Shown here one piece after another: positions 5,771 through 5,932 of a stretch of DNA of 5,932 nt (position 1 is the stretch's first letter; each line of letters begins with the position of its first letter). Made by a program: the position numbers and the translations under genes. The notes under the pieces are model-generated. The model did not search any database. It worked only from the letters and a program-made list of their open reading frames with translations, and was not told the origin of the DNA. This DNA is from Calditrichaceae bacterium (lineage in GTDB: Bacteria; Calditrichota; Calditrichia; Calditrichales; Calditrichaceae): NCBI GenBank assembly GCA_024763405.1, contig JANTFQ010000155.1, positions 1 through 5,932 on the forward strand, written 5' to 3'.

Positions 5771-5932
5771 ATTTCCCCAATACCGGTTCTGAACCGTTTA
5801 TATAATAGAGATAAATCCCGCTTGAAACCTGATGACCAAATCGGTCTTTTAAATCCCATTCCAGTGGTCCCATTTGCGATTGTTCAAAATGGATGGTACG
5901 CACGGGACGGCCGTTAATGGTTAAGATGGTGA
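5754..5932 (-). CDS. C-terminal end of a secreted/surface protein with T9SS type A or FlgD-like sorting domain
   Basis: The last 58 complete codons of a gene that begins beyond the window edge. The peptide contains LTINGRPVRTI, then LEWDLKDRFGHQVSSGIYLY and ends GKFAIVR at a TGA stop (5754-5756). The order G-[RK]-x-V, W-[DN]-x-x-[DN]-x-x-G-x-x-V-x-[SA]-G-[IV]-Y and a basic terminal residue is the hallmark of the beta-sandwich C-terminal domain that sends FCB-group proteins through the type IX secretion system; FlgD-like Ig domains in the same phyla look very similar. The catalytic or binding part of the protein is not visible, so its function is unknown. The following TPR gene starts inside its last codons. 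Confidence 0.8.
   Translation of the reverse strand, partial: TILTINGRPVRTIHFEQSQMGPLEWDLKDRFGHQVSSGIYLYYINGSEPVLGKFAIVR

Noticed and set aside
1..5932. CRISPR array, tRNA, rRNA, insertion sequence or phage genes
   Set aside because: I saw no direct-repeat array, no tRNA cloverleaf, no rRNA-like stretch and no transposase or integrase motifs on either strand. The window is almost fully occupied by core genes.

Overview
All genes lie on the minus strand, so the biological reading direction runs from base 5932 down to base 1. In that order the window holds: the C-terminal end of a secreted or surface protein with a type IX secretion/FlgD-like C-terminal domain; an exported TPR protein of unknown function; the chromosome-partitioning pair parA (soj) and parB (spo0J); a membrane-anchored M23 peptidoglycan endopeptidase; a bactofilin; then the start of an F1Fo ATP synthase operon: atpZ, an atpI-like gene, atpB (subunit a), atpE (subunit c) and the first 13 codons of atpF (subunit b), cut by the window edge.

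The likely source is a Gram-negative bacterium of the FCB group (Bacteroidota, Calditrichota, KSB1, Marinimicrobia and relatives). The reasons are the C-terminal sorting-type domain ending in GKFAIVR, a subunit a with a long His-rich N-terminus and a swapped His/Glu pair, and moderate GC content. A Calditrichota-like lineage is my best guess, but phylum cannot be fixed by eye. The order parA-parB followed by atpI-atpB-atpE-atpF is the classical origin-proximal bacterial arrangement, so the window probably lies near oriC. The usual mnmG/rsmG genes are not seen upstream of parA; the TPR gene and the sorting-domain protein are there instead.

From parA to atpF the genes are tightly packed: 17-nt overlap, 10-bp gap, 10-bp gap, 20-nt overlap, 5-bp gap, 15-bp gap, 54-bp gap and 12-bp gap. 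I see no intrinsic terminator between them. This is consistent with one long transcription unit joining DNA segregation (ParAB), cell-wall remodelling and cytoskeleton (M23 plus bactofilin) and energy conversion (Fo). The only sizeable non-coding gap is the 104 bp before parA. It holds a plausible sigma-70-type promoter and two small inverted repeats. The 54-bp A/T-rich leader before atpE ends in the best Shine-Dalgarno of the window, as expected for the subunit made in the most copies.

Most of the window is recognisable core genome rather than a new system. The parts most worth a second look are the M23-bactofilin pair between parAB and the ATP synthase genes, a half-parS-like sequence inside parB, the palindromic parA upstream region, and the uncharacterised TPR protein overlapping the sorting-domain gene.
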